Below, in pieces: positions 42,958 to 50,617 of a stretch of DNA of 64,000 nucleotides. The stretch is taken from positions 90,843-154,842 of the forward strand of contig NZ_SOZD01000008.1 of assembly GCF_004519335.1 (NCBI RefSeq), in the 5' to 3' direction. The notes beneath the pieces were generated by a model. It was not told the origin of the DNA. It saw only the letters and a list, made by a program, of their open reading frames with translations, and did no database searches. A program made the translations under genes and the position numbers. Each line of letters opens with the position of its first letter. Position 1 is the stretch's first letter. The stretch comes from Jiella endophytica (GTDB lineage: Bacteria > Pseudomonadota > Alphaproteobacteria > Rhizobiales > Rhizobiaceae).

Positions 42958-43158
42958 CTGTCCGCCTGTCGGGCGGAAAAGACCCGGCTCCTTACGGAGA
43001 GGGGTGCATCGCATGGGCGAAAACCGGGCCGCGCCGCGCCGCCGGAGGTTTTGGCGCGGGGCGACATCTCGGGCGGACGGGATGGCAGGAGGGAGAGAAA
43101 CACGGCGGCCGTTGCGCCGAGGCATCCCCCTCGGCCTCCTGAGCCTGTCGAAGGGCGG

Positions 43159-43320
43159 CATCTCCCCCGCAAGGGGGGAGATCAGGCGGATTTGACGGAC
43201 CACGAACTTCCGGGCATCCCGTCATTCAGGAAGCTTGAAATGCCGGGATTGGCCGCAGCCGCAACGCTCGGACGATCTCCCCCCTTGCGGGGGAGATGCC
43301 CGGCAGGGCAGAGGGGGGGG
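43159..43320. repeat. Paired palindrome, family 2, copies b and c
   Basis: 25-base units CATCTCCCCCGCAAGGGGGG (43159-43183) and its exact reverse complement (43274-43298), followed by CCCGGCAGGGCAGAGGGGGG. A CCTGAGCCTGTCGAAGGG motif precedes the left unit. The unit ends about 75 bases before the glutaminase start. Confidence 0.8.
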
Positions 43321-43394
43321 TCGGCGCGGCGGCACCCTCGCCGGACGGAACGACCGCAAGCGCGACGCCCGAAACGACCCGAAGGGACACCGCC

Positions 43395-44342
43395 ATGCCC
43401 CAGCTTTCCGACGTCGTCGCCGAGATCGCGGCCGAAATGGCCGCGCGGCCCGACCGCGGGCAGGTCGCGACCTACATCCCCGAACTCGGCCGCGTCGATC
43501 CGAACCAGTTTGCCATCGCCGTCGCGCTCGCCGACGGCTCCGTCGTCGAGGGCGGCGACTGCGAGACCTTCTTCTCGATCCAGAGCGTCTCGAAGGTCTT
43601 CACCCTGACGCTGGCCTTAGGTCTTGCCGGCGACCGCTTGTGGAACCGGGTCGGGCGCGAGCCGTCCGGCAGCCGGTTCAACTCCATTGTCCAGCTCGAG
43701 CAGGAGCGCGGCATCCCGCGCAATCCCTTCATCAATGCCGGCGCGATCGCCGTCACCGACATGATCCTCTCCGGCCACCAGCCGCGCGAAGCGCTGGGCG
43801 AGATCCTGCGCTTCCTGCAGTTCCTGTCGAACGACGACAGCGTCTTCATCGACAAGGCGGTCGCCGCCTCGGAGGAGCGCACCGGCTACAACAACCGGGC
43901 GCTCGCCAACTTCATGAAAGGCTTCGGGGTCGTCGACAATCCGGTCGAATTTGTCCTCGGCGTCTATTTCCACCACTGTGCCATCGCCATGACGGCCCGC
44001 CAGCTGGCGCGGTCCGGCAGCTTCCTCGCCCATCAGGGCAGGAACCCGGCGACCGGCCATTCGGTGGTGACGGCCGAGCGGGCGCGGCGCATCAACGCCG
44101 TCATGCTCACCTGCGGACACTATGACGGCTCGGGCGAATTCGCCTACCGGGTCGGCCTGCCGGGCAAGAGCGGCGTCGGCGGCGCGATCCTCGCCATCGT
44201 GCCCGGCAAGGCGAGCGTTGCGGTCTGGGCGCCGGGGCTCGACGCCGCCGGCAATTCGCATCTCGGCCGCATCGCGCTGGAAAGGCTGACGGCCCGCATG
44301 GGCTGGTCGATATTTGGTGGATCAGCGGCCGAGACCAGCTGA
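43395..44342 (+). CDS. glsA: Glutaminase A
   Basis: 315 residues, normal for the serine-dependent glutaminase family that converts glutamine to glutamate and ammonia. Features: [13 protein letters not shown] with the catalytic Ser64-x-x-Lys67, [24 protein letters not shown], and [14 protein letters not shown]. The ATG at 43395 gives the usual N-terminus. It follows the repeat block and interrupts the otherwise common recG-DUF502-glmS order. Confidence 0.96.
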   Translation: MPQLSDVVAEIAAEMAARPDRGQVATYIPELGRVDPNQFAIAVALADGSVVEGGDCETFFSIQSVSKVFTLTLALGLAGDRLWNRVGREPSGSRFNSIVQLEQERGIPRNPFINAGAIAVTDMILSGHQPREALGEILRFLQFLSNDDSVFIDKAVAASEERTGYNNRALANFMKGFGVVDNPVEFVLGVYFHHCAIAMTARQLARSGSFLAHQGRNPATGHSVVTAERARRINAVMLTCGHYDGSGEFAYRVGLPGKSGVGGAILAIVPGKASVAVWAPGLDAAGNSHLGRIALERLTARMGWSIFGGSAAETS

Positions 44343-44349
44343 CAGGCAG

Positions 44350-44523
44350 CTACTCGGCCGCGTGGGCGTGGCGCCGCCCAGACGATGATCCGCTGTAAAT
44401 CATATCGCGATCCCGCTGAAGTATCGGCTTCTTCGCGCGCCGGATTTTCAGCTCCACATAACCGAGAGCTATCAACCGGGCGATGATGGGAAGAGAAGCG
44501 GCAAATAGGACTTCAGGAAACAT
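44350..44523 (-). CDS. Very small membrane protein
   Basis: 57 residues: one hydrophobic segment (about 5-22, LFAASLPIIARLIALGYV), then KIRRAKKPILQRDRDMIYSG and a His-rich end. Its ATG overlaps the stop region of the upstream gene by 11 bases (ATGTTTCCTGA read in two frames), a typical translational coupling. Family unknown. Converges on glsA with seven bases between the stops. Confidence 0.55.
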   Translation of the reverse strand: MFPEVLFAASLPIIARLIALGYVELKIRRAKKPILQRDRDMIYSGSSSGRRHAHAAE

Positions 44524-44875
44524 CTCCAACCTCGTTGAGATTGTCCTGTAGAGCAATGAATGCACGATGAGAGGCGACGCGGAACAGCATACCACCAGCA
44601 GCGCTTGCCGCCAAAAGAGATGCGATCTGAAGCATCTGTGATCGGTCGAGATCGAGCCCCTCGCCGGTGATGATCTCTCGCAGGATCCCGATTGCGGGTG
44701 CGATGACTCCGACCGTGATAAACCCGACGCCAATGAGGTTCAGAAAGCTCGCCAGAGCCTTGATCTGCTCCTTTTCCGTGGCGCTCTGCCGGTATGGTGG
44801 AAAGAAGCGTTGGTCACGTCTGGTCAGAAAGCGAAAGTGTGGACCATCGCTCTCTGTATTCGTCGGAAACGTCAT
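44513..44875 (-). CDS. Small two-helix membrane protein
   Basis: 120 residues. N-terminal 35 residues hydrophilic (RFLTRRDQRFFPPYRQSATEKEQ begins), then two hydrophobic segments, ASFLNLIGVGFITVGVIAP at about 42-60 and IASLLAASAAGGMLFRVA at about 84-102. No recognised family. It is the first gene of a two-gene unit with the 57-residue gene and sits between glsA and the DUF502 gene. Confidence 0.68.
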   Translation of the reverse strand: MTFPTNTESDGPHFRFLTRRDQRFFPPYRQSATEKEQIKALASFLNLIGVGFITVGVIAPAIGILREIITGEGLDLDRSQMLQIASLLAASAAGGMLFRVASHRAFIALQDNLNEVGDVS

Positions 44876-44976
44876 CGCTCACCTCTCGGTGGTTTGCGAG
44901 ACGAACTAAATCAGGAACTGAATTTTCTGGGAAGCTCGAAGTGCGACCGTGGCAGCCCGGGCAAGATGACCGCTTG

Positions 44977-45672
44977 TCACGCCGCCGGTTCGGTCTCGCG
45001 TTCGCGGCCCTGGCGGGCGGCGATGATCTTCGCGGCCTCGTCGATCGAGATCCGGGCGGCCGGATCGTCCGGCGTCACCAGGCCAGAGGAGACGACCAGC
45101 TTCAGGGCGTTCTCGATGCTCATGTCGAGAATGCGCAGGTCCTGCCGCGGCACATAGAGCAGGAAGCCCGAGGTCGGGTTGGGCGTCGGCGGCAGGAACA
45201 CCGCGGTCATCTCGTCGGACTGGTCGGCAAGGACCCGCGCCACCTCGCCGCGGGCGTCCGTGGCGACGAGCACGACGCACCAGACGCCCTTGCGCGGATA
45301 TTCCATCAGCGCCGCTGTCTTGAAGGAGGCCGAGCGGTCGGCGAGCACCGTCTCGAAGATCTGCTTCAGCGCCGTATAGACCGTGCGCACCAGCGGCGTG
45401 CGGGAGAGGAGCCGCTCGCCCCAGCCGATGATGGTGCGGCCGATGATGTTGGCGGTCAGGAAGCCGATCAGCGTGATCAGGATCAAGGCGACGACGAGGC
45501 CGAAGCCGGGGATCGCGAAAGGCAGATAGGAATCCGGCCAGTAGCGCGCCGGAATATAGGGCTTCACCCATGAATCGACCCAGCCCATGAAGGACCAGGT
45601 GATCCAGGCGGTGATCGCCAGCGGCGCGCAGACGATGAAGCCCGTCAGGAAGTAGTTTCTGAGCCGCATCAT
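44977..45672 (-). CDS. DUF502 membrane protein
   Basis: 231 residues: two or three transmembrane helices (LRNYFLTGFIVCAPLAITAW and GFGLVVALILITLIGFL) followed by a soluble domain with LVATDARGEVARVLADQ, VFLPPTPNPTSGFLLYVPRQD. The DUF502 pattern is clear; function is unknown. In relatives it lies directly after recG and before glmS; here an insertion separates it from recG. Confidence 0.9.
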   Translation of the reverse strand: MMRLRNYFLTGFIVCAPLAITAWITWSFMGWVDSWVKPYIPARYWPDSYLPFAIPGFGLVVALILITLIGFLTANIIGRTIIGWGERLLSRTPLVRTVYTALKQIFETVLADRSASFKTAALMEYPRKGVWCVVLVATDARGEVARVLADQSDEMTAVFLPPTPNPTSGFLLYVPRQDLRILDMSIENALKLVVSSGLVTPDDPAARISIDEAAKIIAARQGRERETEPAA

Positions 45673-45826
45673 GATCGAAGGTCACCTTTCGGCCATCGCG
45701 AACCGGGCGCCGGCCGAACGCGGCGATTTGACCGGAGAGAAAATCGTCGAAGGGAAGCATCGTTCCGCGCCGGGGCGAAAGCAAGGCTTCATTCGCAATC
45801 GCAGCATAGCGCGACGTCGATGACGC

Positions 45827-47653
45827 CTACTCGACAGTCACCGACTTGGCGAGATTGCGCGGCTGGTCGACGTCGGTGCCCATCTGGATCGCCGTGTGAT
45901 AGGCGAGAAGCTGCAGCGGCACGGCGTAGACGATCGGCGTCAGGATTTCCGGCATCTCCGGCACGGCGATGATCTCGGCGCCGTCGACGATGCCGCTGGA
46001 AGCGCCCTTCACGTCGGTGAAGAGGATGATCTCGCCGCCCCGCGCCGCGACCTCCTGAACGTTCGAGGCGGTCTTTTCGAAACTGCGGTCGTGCGGCGCC
46101 ACCACCACCACCGGCATGGTCTCGTCGATCAGCGCGATCGGCCCGTGCTTGAGCTCGCCGGCGGCATAGCCCTCGGCGTGGATATAGCTGATCTCCTTCA
46201 GCTTCAGCGCGCCTTCGAGCGCCAGCGGATAGGAGAAACCGCGGCCGAGGAACAGCGCGTGGCGACGCGTCGCCATCTTGCGGGCCAGCGCCTCGATGGC
46301 GCCTTCCAGCCGGATCGCCTCATTGGCGAGCCGCGGCGCCTCGGCGAGGATGCGGGTGAACTCGGTCTCTTCGTCGCCCGAGATGACGCCCCGGTCGACG
46401 CCGGCGCGGATCGCCAGTGCCGCCAGCGCCATCAGCTGGCAGGTGAAGGCTTTGGTGGAGGCGACGCCGATTTCCGGCCCGGCGAGCGTCGGGAAGACGA
46501 GGTCCGCCTCGCGGGCAATGGTCGATTCCACGACATTGACGATCGCCGCGGTCTTCAGGCCTTCGGCTTTCGCGTAGCGCAGCGAGGCGAGCGTGTCGGC
46601 AGTCTCGCCGGACTGCGAGACGAAGAGCGCCAGATCGACGTCGGAAAGCGGGCTCTCGCGGTAGCGGAATTCCGACGCGACATCGAGATCGCAGGGGATG
46701 CGGGCGTAGCGCTCGAAATAATAGCGCCCCACCAATGCGGCATAGAAGCCGGTGCCGCAGGCGGACAGCGCGATGCGCCGCACCTTGGAGAAATCGATCG
46801 CCTGGCCCTTCGGCAGCCGCGTCGCCCCGGTGGTCATGTCGACGAAGGAGGAGAGCGTGTGGGAGAGAACCTCCGGCTGCTCATAGATCTCCTTCTGCAT
46901 GAAGTGGCGGTAATTGCCCTTGTCGACATAGAAACTCTTGCCGCCGGAGCGCTTGATCGGCCGCGTCACCTCGGCGCCGTGCTCGTCATAGATGGTGATC
47001 CGCCCGTGTTCGAGGACGGCGAAGTCGCCCTCCTCCAGATAGCGGATCGAATCGGTGAAGGGCGAAAGGGCGATGCCGTCGGAGCCGAGGAACATCTCGC
47101 CCTCGCCTTCGCCGACGGCGAGCGGGCTGCCACGCCGCGCGCCGATCAGGAGTTCCTCGTCGCCGTCGAAGACGAAGGCCAGCGAGAAGGCCCCTTCGAG
47201 GCGCTTCAGCGAGGCCTCGACGGCGTCCTTCGGCGAGGCGCCCCGGTCGAGTTCGCGGGTGACGAGATGGGCGACGGTCTCGGTATCGGTCTGGGTTTCG
47301 AAGCGGGCGCCGTCCGCCTCGAGCTCGGCGCGGAGTTCGCGGTAGTTCTCAATGATGCCGTTGTGGACGACGGCCAGACGCTTGGTCGCATGGGGATGGG
47401 CGTTGGTGACGTTCGGAACGCCATGGGTCGCCCAGCGCGTATGGCCGATGCCGATGGTCCCCTCCAGCGGCTGTGTCTCGACGAGCTTGGCAAGGTTCGA
47501 CAGCTTGCCCTCGGCCCGTCGGCGGGTCAGCCGGCCGTTTTCCAGCGTCGCGACACCGGCCGAGTCATAGCCGCGATATTCCAGCCGCTTCAGCGCGTCG
47601 ATCAGCCGGCCTGCCACAGGCTCGCGGCTGATGATCCCGATGATACCGCACAT
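45827..47653 (-). CDS. glmS: Glucosamine-6-phosphate synthase
   Basis: 608 residues. N-terminal glutaminase domain beginning MCGIIGI (nucleophile Cys after Met removal) with the RWATHG and DTETVAHL segments; two SIS sugar domains with SACGTGFYAALV and SQSGETADT, and the C-terminal DQPRNLAKSVTVE. It makes glucosamine-6-phosphate for cell-wall and LPS synthesis. The start is fixed by the N-terminal Cys. Confidence 0.98.
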   Translation of the reverse strand: MCGIIGIISREPVAGRLIDALKRLEYRGYDSAGVATLENGRLTRRRAEGKLSNLAKLVETQPLEGTIGIGHTRWATHGVPNVTNAHPHATKRLAVVHNGIIENYRELRAELEADGARFETQTDTETVAHLVTRELDRGASPKDAVEASLKRLEGAFSLAFVFDGDEELLIGARRGSPLAVGEGEGEMFLGSDGIALSPFTDSIRYLEEGDFAVLEHGRITIYDEHGAEVTRPIKRSGGKSFYVDKGNYRHFMQKEIYEQPEVLSHTLSSFVDMTTGATRLPKGQAIDFSKVRRIALSACGTGFYAALVGRYYFERYARIPCDLDVASEFRYRESPLSDVDLALFVSQSGETADTLASLRYAKAEGLKTAAIVNVVESTIAREADLVFPTLAGPEIGVASTKAFTCQLMALAALAIRAGVDRGVISGDEETEFTRILAEAPRLANEAIRLEGAIEALARKMATRRHALFLGRGFSYPLALEGALKLKEISYIHAEGYAAGELKHGPIALIDETMPVVVVAPHDRSFEKTASNVQEVAARGGEIILFTDVKGASSGIVDGAEIIAVPEMPEILTPIVYAVPLQLLAYHTAIQMGTDVDQPRNLAKSVTVE

Positions 47654-47885
47654 TCTCTCGATCCTCGCGCTGGAGCCCGCATCGCCCGGAAAGCCGTCGA
47701 AGAGCTTTCGGACATGCGCCCGCATTTCATGTTTCGCGGGCCCCCGCCGACTTCTGGCATCGGCCCGCCGCGGCGACGACCGCACGCCGTGCCGCGCCGA
47801 ATGGCGACATTGGCGCGGCGACGGCCCGGCGCTCCGCTTTATCGCATGTCCGGAGCGGGGCAGAATAACGATTGATGACTTAACG

Positions 47886-49394
47886 TTACGATTGTCTTTT
47901 AGCGCCCGCACCGGGTTTTCCCGCGGCTGCGGCAGGTTTCGCCGCCGGCTTGGTGCCGGCTTTCGCCGCACCGGCGGACGACTTGCCCGCGGCGGCGGAA
48001 GGCTTGCCCGAGGCAGCCGCTGTCTTCACCGGCTTGCCGCCGTCCTTCGCCGCCTTGGCGGCGCGGTTGCGCTCGGCGATCTGAAGCCCCCGCCCGTCTT
48101 TGTTCACCTGCCTCTCGCGGGCGATCGCCAGCGCGCCGGCCGGGACGTCCTCGGTGATGACGCTGCCGGTGCCGATATAGGCGTTGTCGCCGACGCTGAC
48201 CGGGGCGATCAGCGAGGTGTCCGAGCCAATGAAGGCATCGGCGCCGACCACGGTGCGGTGCTTCAGCGCGCCGTCGTAGTTGCAGGTGATCGTGCCGGCA
48301 CCGACATTCGTCCGCGCGCCGATCTCGGCGTCGCCGATATAGCTGAGGTGATTGACCTTGGCGCCTTCGAAGAGCGTCGCGTTCTTGATCTCGCAGAAAT
48401 TGCCGACCTTCGACCCGGCCTGGAGGTCCGATCCCTCGCGCAGCCGGGCGAAGGGACCGACCGAGACGCCCGGCGCGACGCGCGCGCCCGACAAATGGGA
48501 GAAGGCATGGATCACCGCGCCTTCGCCGACGCTGACGCCTGGGCCGAAGACGACATTCGGCTCGACGGTGACGTCGCGGGCGAGCACCGTGTCGTGGGAG
48601 AAGGTCACCGTCTCGGGGGCGATCAGCGTTGCGCCCTCCTCGATCATCGCGTGGCGGCGGCGCCGTTCCTGCCACGTCGCCTCGACGGCGGACAATTCGG
48701 CGCGGTTGTTGACGCCGGCCACCTCGAAGGCTTCCGCCTCGATGGCGCGGACCTTCAGCCCCTCGCGCCGGGCGATCTCGACGGCGTCGGTGAGATAGTA
48801 TTCGCCCTTGGCGTTGGCATTGCCGATGGCGTCGAGGATCGCCAGCGCCCTTTCGCCGGACAGCGCCATCACGCCGGCATTGCAGAAATCGATGGCGCGC
48901 TCGGAATCGCTGGCGTCCTTGTCCTCGCGGATCGCCAGGAGTTCGCCGTCGCGCTCGAGCAGCCGGCCGTAGCCGGCGGGATTCTTCGGGCGAAAGCCGA
49001 TGACGCAGATGTCGGTGCCGGCGATCAGCGAGGCCCGCGCCCTGGCGAGGGTCTCGGGCCGGATCAGCGGCGTGTCGGCGAAGAGGACCAGGATGTCATC
49101 GGTGCCGGCCTCGATCGCCGGGCGCGCCGCCAGCACGGCATGGGCGGTGCCGAGCCGCTCGTCCTGGACGAAATGTTCGGCATCGTCCCGGTCCTTGCGC
49201 ACCGCCGCGACGACCGCGTCGCTGTCGCGGCCGGAAACGACGGCGATCCGGTCCGAGCCCGCCTTGCCTGCCGCGGCGACGACATGGCGGACCATGGCGA
49301 GCCCCGCCACCTCGTGCAGCACCTTGACGCGGGCGGACTTCATCCGCGTGCCCTCGCCCGCGGCCAGGATGATCGACAGGCAGCGTCTTGCCAT
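47886..49394 (-). CDS. glmU: Bifunctional GlmU with basic tail
   Basis: 502 residues. Uridyltransferase half with [11 protein letters not shown] (P-loop) and a C-terminal left-handed beta-helix acetyltransferase half (repeated hexapeptide pattern, [21 protein letters not shown]). It makes UDP-GlcNAc. Usual length is about 450; the last 50 or so residues are an Ala/Lys/Gly-rich tail ([14 protein letters not shown]). ATG at 49394. GlmS lies downstream. Confidence 0.96.
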   Translation of the reverse strand: MARRCLSIILAAGEGTRMKSARVKVLHEVAGLAMVRHVVAAAGKAGSDRIAVVSGRDSDAVVAAVRKDRDDAEHFVQDERLGTAHAVLAARPAIEAGTDDILVLFADTPLIRPETLARARASLIAGTDICVIGFRPKNPAGYGRLLERDGELLAIREDKDASDSERAIDFCNAGVMALSGERALAILDAIGNANAKGEYYLTDAVEIARREGLKVRAIEAEAFEVAGVNNRAELSAVEATWQERRRRHAMIEEGATLIAPETVTFSHDTVLARDVTVEPNVVFGPGVSVGEGAVIHAFSHLSGARVAPGVSVGPFARLREGSDLQAGSKVGNFCEIKNATLFEGAKVNHLSYIGDAEIGARTNVGAGTITCNYDGALKHRTVVGADAFIGSDTSLIAPVSVGDNAYIGTGSVITEDVPAGALAIARERQVNKDGRGLQIAERNRAAKAAKDGGKPVKTAAASGKPSAAAGKSSAGAAKAGTKPAAKPAAAAGKPGAGAKRQS

Positions 49395-49484
49395 GGAAAG
49401 CCTCTGAAAAACTCTGGGTGGGTTACCTGCTCGCGCCGTAGCACGAAATCCGGCCAAAACGCGACCGGAGCCGGCTTTTTGCGG

Positions 49485-50225
49485 TCAGCCGATCGACTGG
49501 AGCGCCGGAAAGGTCTCGAGCAGCCAGAACGACATCGACTGCATGCCACCAGTCAGGAACAACACGCCGGTGACGACGAGCAGGCCACCCATCGCCTTTT
49601 CGACCATGCCGAGATGGCGTCGAAAGCTGCCTAGCCAGCGCAGGAAGACGCCTGAGAACGCGGCCGCCAGGATGAAGGGAATGCCGAGGCCGGCGGAATA
49701 GAAGGCGAGCATGACAGCGCCCTCGCCGACCGTGCTGCTGGTTCCTGCAAGCCCCAGAATGGCGCCCAGCACCGGCCCGATGCAGGGTGTCCAGCCGAAG
49801 GCGAAGGCGAGACCCATGAGATAGGCGCCAAGAAGGCTGCGCGGTTTGTCCGGCGCCTGCAGCCGCGCTTCGCGGGACAGGAATGACAGGCGGAAGACGC
49901 CGAGGAAGTTCAGCCCCATGACGATGATGGCGACGCCGGCGACGATGCCGAGCCAGTCGAGATTCTGCCTGAGGAACAGCCCGATCGAACTCGCCCCCGC
50001 GCCGAGCGCGACGAAGACGGTGGCAAAGCCGAGAACGAAGATCACCGCCGAGCCGATGAGCCGCGCATAGCCCGTCGAGGCGACCGCCGGGCCGGTCTTC
50101 AGGTCATCCGCCGAGACCCCCGCCATGTAGCAGAGATAGGGTGGCACCAGCGGCAACACGCAGGGCGACAGGAACGACAGCGCCCCTGCCAGAACCGCCG
50201 TCGGATAGGATAGATCTGCTCCCAA
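49485..50225 (-). CDS. CcdA-type cytochrome c biogenesis / thiol transport membrane protein
   Basis: 246 residues with six hydrophobic helices and the paired cysteines of CcdA: SFLSPCVLPLVPPY and AFGWTPCIGPVLGAI. It carries reducing power across the membrane to periplasmic thioredoxins such as TlpA. The start is TTG at 50225, with AAGAAGGG 8 bases upstream; the ATG available further left would require reading through the repeat and adds low-complexity residues. Confidence 0.9.
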   Translation of the reverse strand: MGADLSYPTAVLAGALSFLSPCVLPLVPPYLCYMAGVSADDLKTGPAVASTGYARLIGSAVIFVLGFATVFVALGAGASSIGLFLRQNLDWLGIVAGVAIIVMGLNFLGVFRLSFLSREARLQAPDKPRSLLGAYLMGLAFAFGWTPCIGPVLGAILGLAGTSSTVGEGAVMLAFYSAGLGIPFILAAAFSGVFLRWLGSFRRHLGMVEKAMGGLLVVTGVLFLTGGMQSMSFWLLETFPALQSIG

Positions 50226-50322
50226 GACTGATGCCCTTCTTTCGGTGGCGCCCCCGCGACGGAAGCTTTGCGGCCAGACGCCTCGCCGATCCTGCGGGTG
50301 ATACGACGACGATCGCCTCAGT

Positions 50323-50501
50323 ACCCCCCTCTGCCCTGCCGGGCATCTCCCCCTCAAGGGGGGAGATCATGCCTTCATCGATCACCGCGCCGATTCGGTC
50401 CTTTCACGGCAAACGCGTAAACCGGACCCGCCGGGCCTCGAAACTGGCGCCAGACGATCTCCCCCCTTGAGGGGGAGATGCCCGAAGGGCAGAGGGGGGT
50501 G
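50323..50501. repeat. Paired palindrome, family 2, copies d and e
   Basis: CATCTCCCCCTCAAGGGGGG (50344-50368) and its exact reverse complement (50456-50480). Outer arms ACCCCCCTCTGCCC and AGGGCAGAGGGGGG flank the pair. It fills most of the 392-base gap between valS and ccdA, where no gene is supported. Confidence 0.8.
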
Positions 50502-50617
50502 CCGCGCTTCCAAGACAATGCCGTTCGCCAGCTTCGGACAGAGCTCGAGGAGTGGCGCCTCGCCCCGACCAATCCCATTCATCGAAACCATCTTCGTCGA
50601 GGGAGGCCGGCTGTTAC

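Noticed and set aside
41998..43394. CRISPR array in the repeat hub
   Set aside because: Repeats are inverted pairs of different families with irregular spacing; no direct repeats with uniform spacers and no cas gene.
45896..47875. Long plus-strand frames opposite glmS, valS (50552-53338) and the symporter (56930-58789)
   Set aside because: All are antisense to genes with catalytic motifs and show the same shadow composition.
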